A DNA stretch of 64,000 nucleotides from positions 2,666,001 to 2,730,000 of the forward strand of contig NZ_JAUSZX010000001.1 in NCBI RefSeq assembly GCF_030818015.1, read 5' to 3'. The DNA is from Arthrobacter globiformis. Its GTDB lineage: Bacteria > Actinomycetota > Actinomycetes > Actinomycetales > Micrococcaceae. Shown here piece after piece: positions 63,941 to 64,000 of the stretch. The notes under the pieces are model-generated. The model had not been told where the DNA came from and searched no databases. It was given only the letters and a program-made list of their open reading frames with translations. How positions within the stretch are numbered: the first letter of the stretch is position 1; each line of letters opens with the position of its first letter. The translations under genes and the position numbers were made by a program.

Positions 63941-64000
63941 GCCCGCCTCCTTCGACGGCTCAGGGAGAGGCGGCGTTGTGCGGACCGGAGCCGCACTGCC

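Noticed and set aside
1..64000. CRISPR arrays, transposases, prophage or plasmid-type genes
   Set aside because: Looked for regularly spaced repeats, DDE motifs, integrases and phage structural genes; none found.

Overview
The window is high-GC actinobacterial chromosome. Gene content suggests a soil member of the Micrococcaceae (Arthrobacter, Pseudarthrobacter or a relative): DUF4193, DUF1206 and DUF1876 proteins, MmyB-type regulators, a BsaP-type biotin auxiliary protein, and GTG/TTG starts. The genus is inferred from gene content, not from a marker gene. There is no rRNA, transposase, prophage or CRISPR array. One tRNA, Lys(TTT), is present.

Region by region. (1) 0-6 kb is a stress block: two Hsp20 genes, the stub of a third, a J-domain protein, an HspR-like MerR regulator, a CBS-pair protein and a cold-shock protein. 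Four promoters here share one design: a TTGC-type -35, a 17-nt spacer, a -10, and an inverted repeat ATCTRT-N10-AYAGAT directly downstream. (2) 6-11.5 kb holds small conserved genes, a methyltransferase, a DUF1206 membrane protein and two broken tetR genes. (3) 11.5-23.3 kb is a catabolic cluster: a histidine-ammonia-lyase-fold protein that lacks the MIO-forming Ala-Ser-Gly, urocanate hydratase, a betaine-type ABC importer, an IclR regulator, an M20 amidohydrolase, formiminoglutamate deiminase and a dicarboxylate/cation symporter. Together they suggest degradation of a histidine betaine (hercynine- or ergothioneine-like) rather than plain histidine. (4) 24-41.3 kb mixes intact genes (alcohol dehydrogenase/NCS1 permease/SnoaL set, CBS protein, NDH-2-like oxidoreductase, lipoprotein, ArfB, MFS exporter) with many decaying genes: two MmyB-type regulators beside MFS and oxidoreductase remnants, an FMN-binding lipoprotein, a carbonic anhydrase fragment, an FtsW paralogue and a CHAD fragment. 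(5) 41.5-50 kb has two RibD/DHFR-like reductases, a class III aminotransferase, a membrane-anchored Pro/Ala-rich protein overlapping a fused polysaccharide deacetylase-glycosyltransferase, DUF1876, a TipA-like regulator, and a GTP cyclohydrolase II fused in frame to a broken flavin-dependent monooxygenase-like gene. (6) 50.1-55.8 kb is a six-gene biotin operon (bioB-bsaP-bioA-bioF-bioD-P450) in which every junction overlaps by 4 nt; the P450 may supply the pimeloyl precursor but lacks the ExxR motif. (7) 56-64 kb carries a third RibD-like reductase, a FluG-like pair (amidohydrolase plus glutamine-synthetase-like enzyme), an HhH-GPD repair protein, a 5'-3' exonuclease and a glycogen-debranching-type glycosidase.

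The most notable candidates are the repeated operator of the Hsp20 block, the MIO-less lyase in a betaine/hut cluster, the ExxR-less P450 in the biotin operon, and the dense but patchy gene decay. Most broken genes carry single-base lesions, so sequencing error is a live alternative for some; at least two also carry internal stops or large deletions, which indicates real decay.
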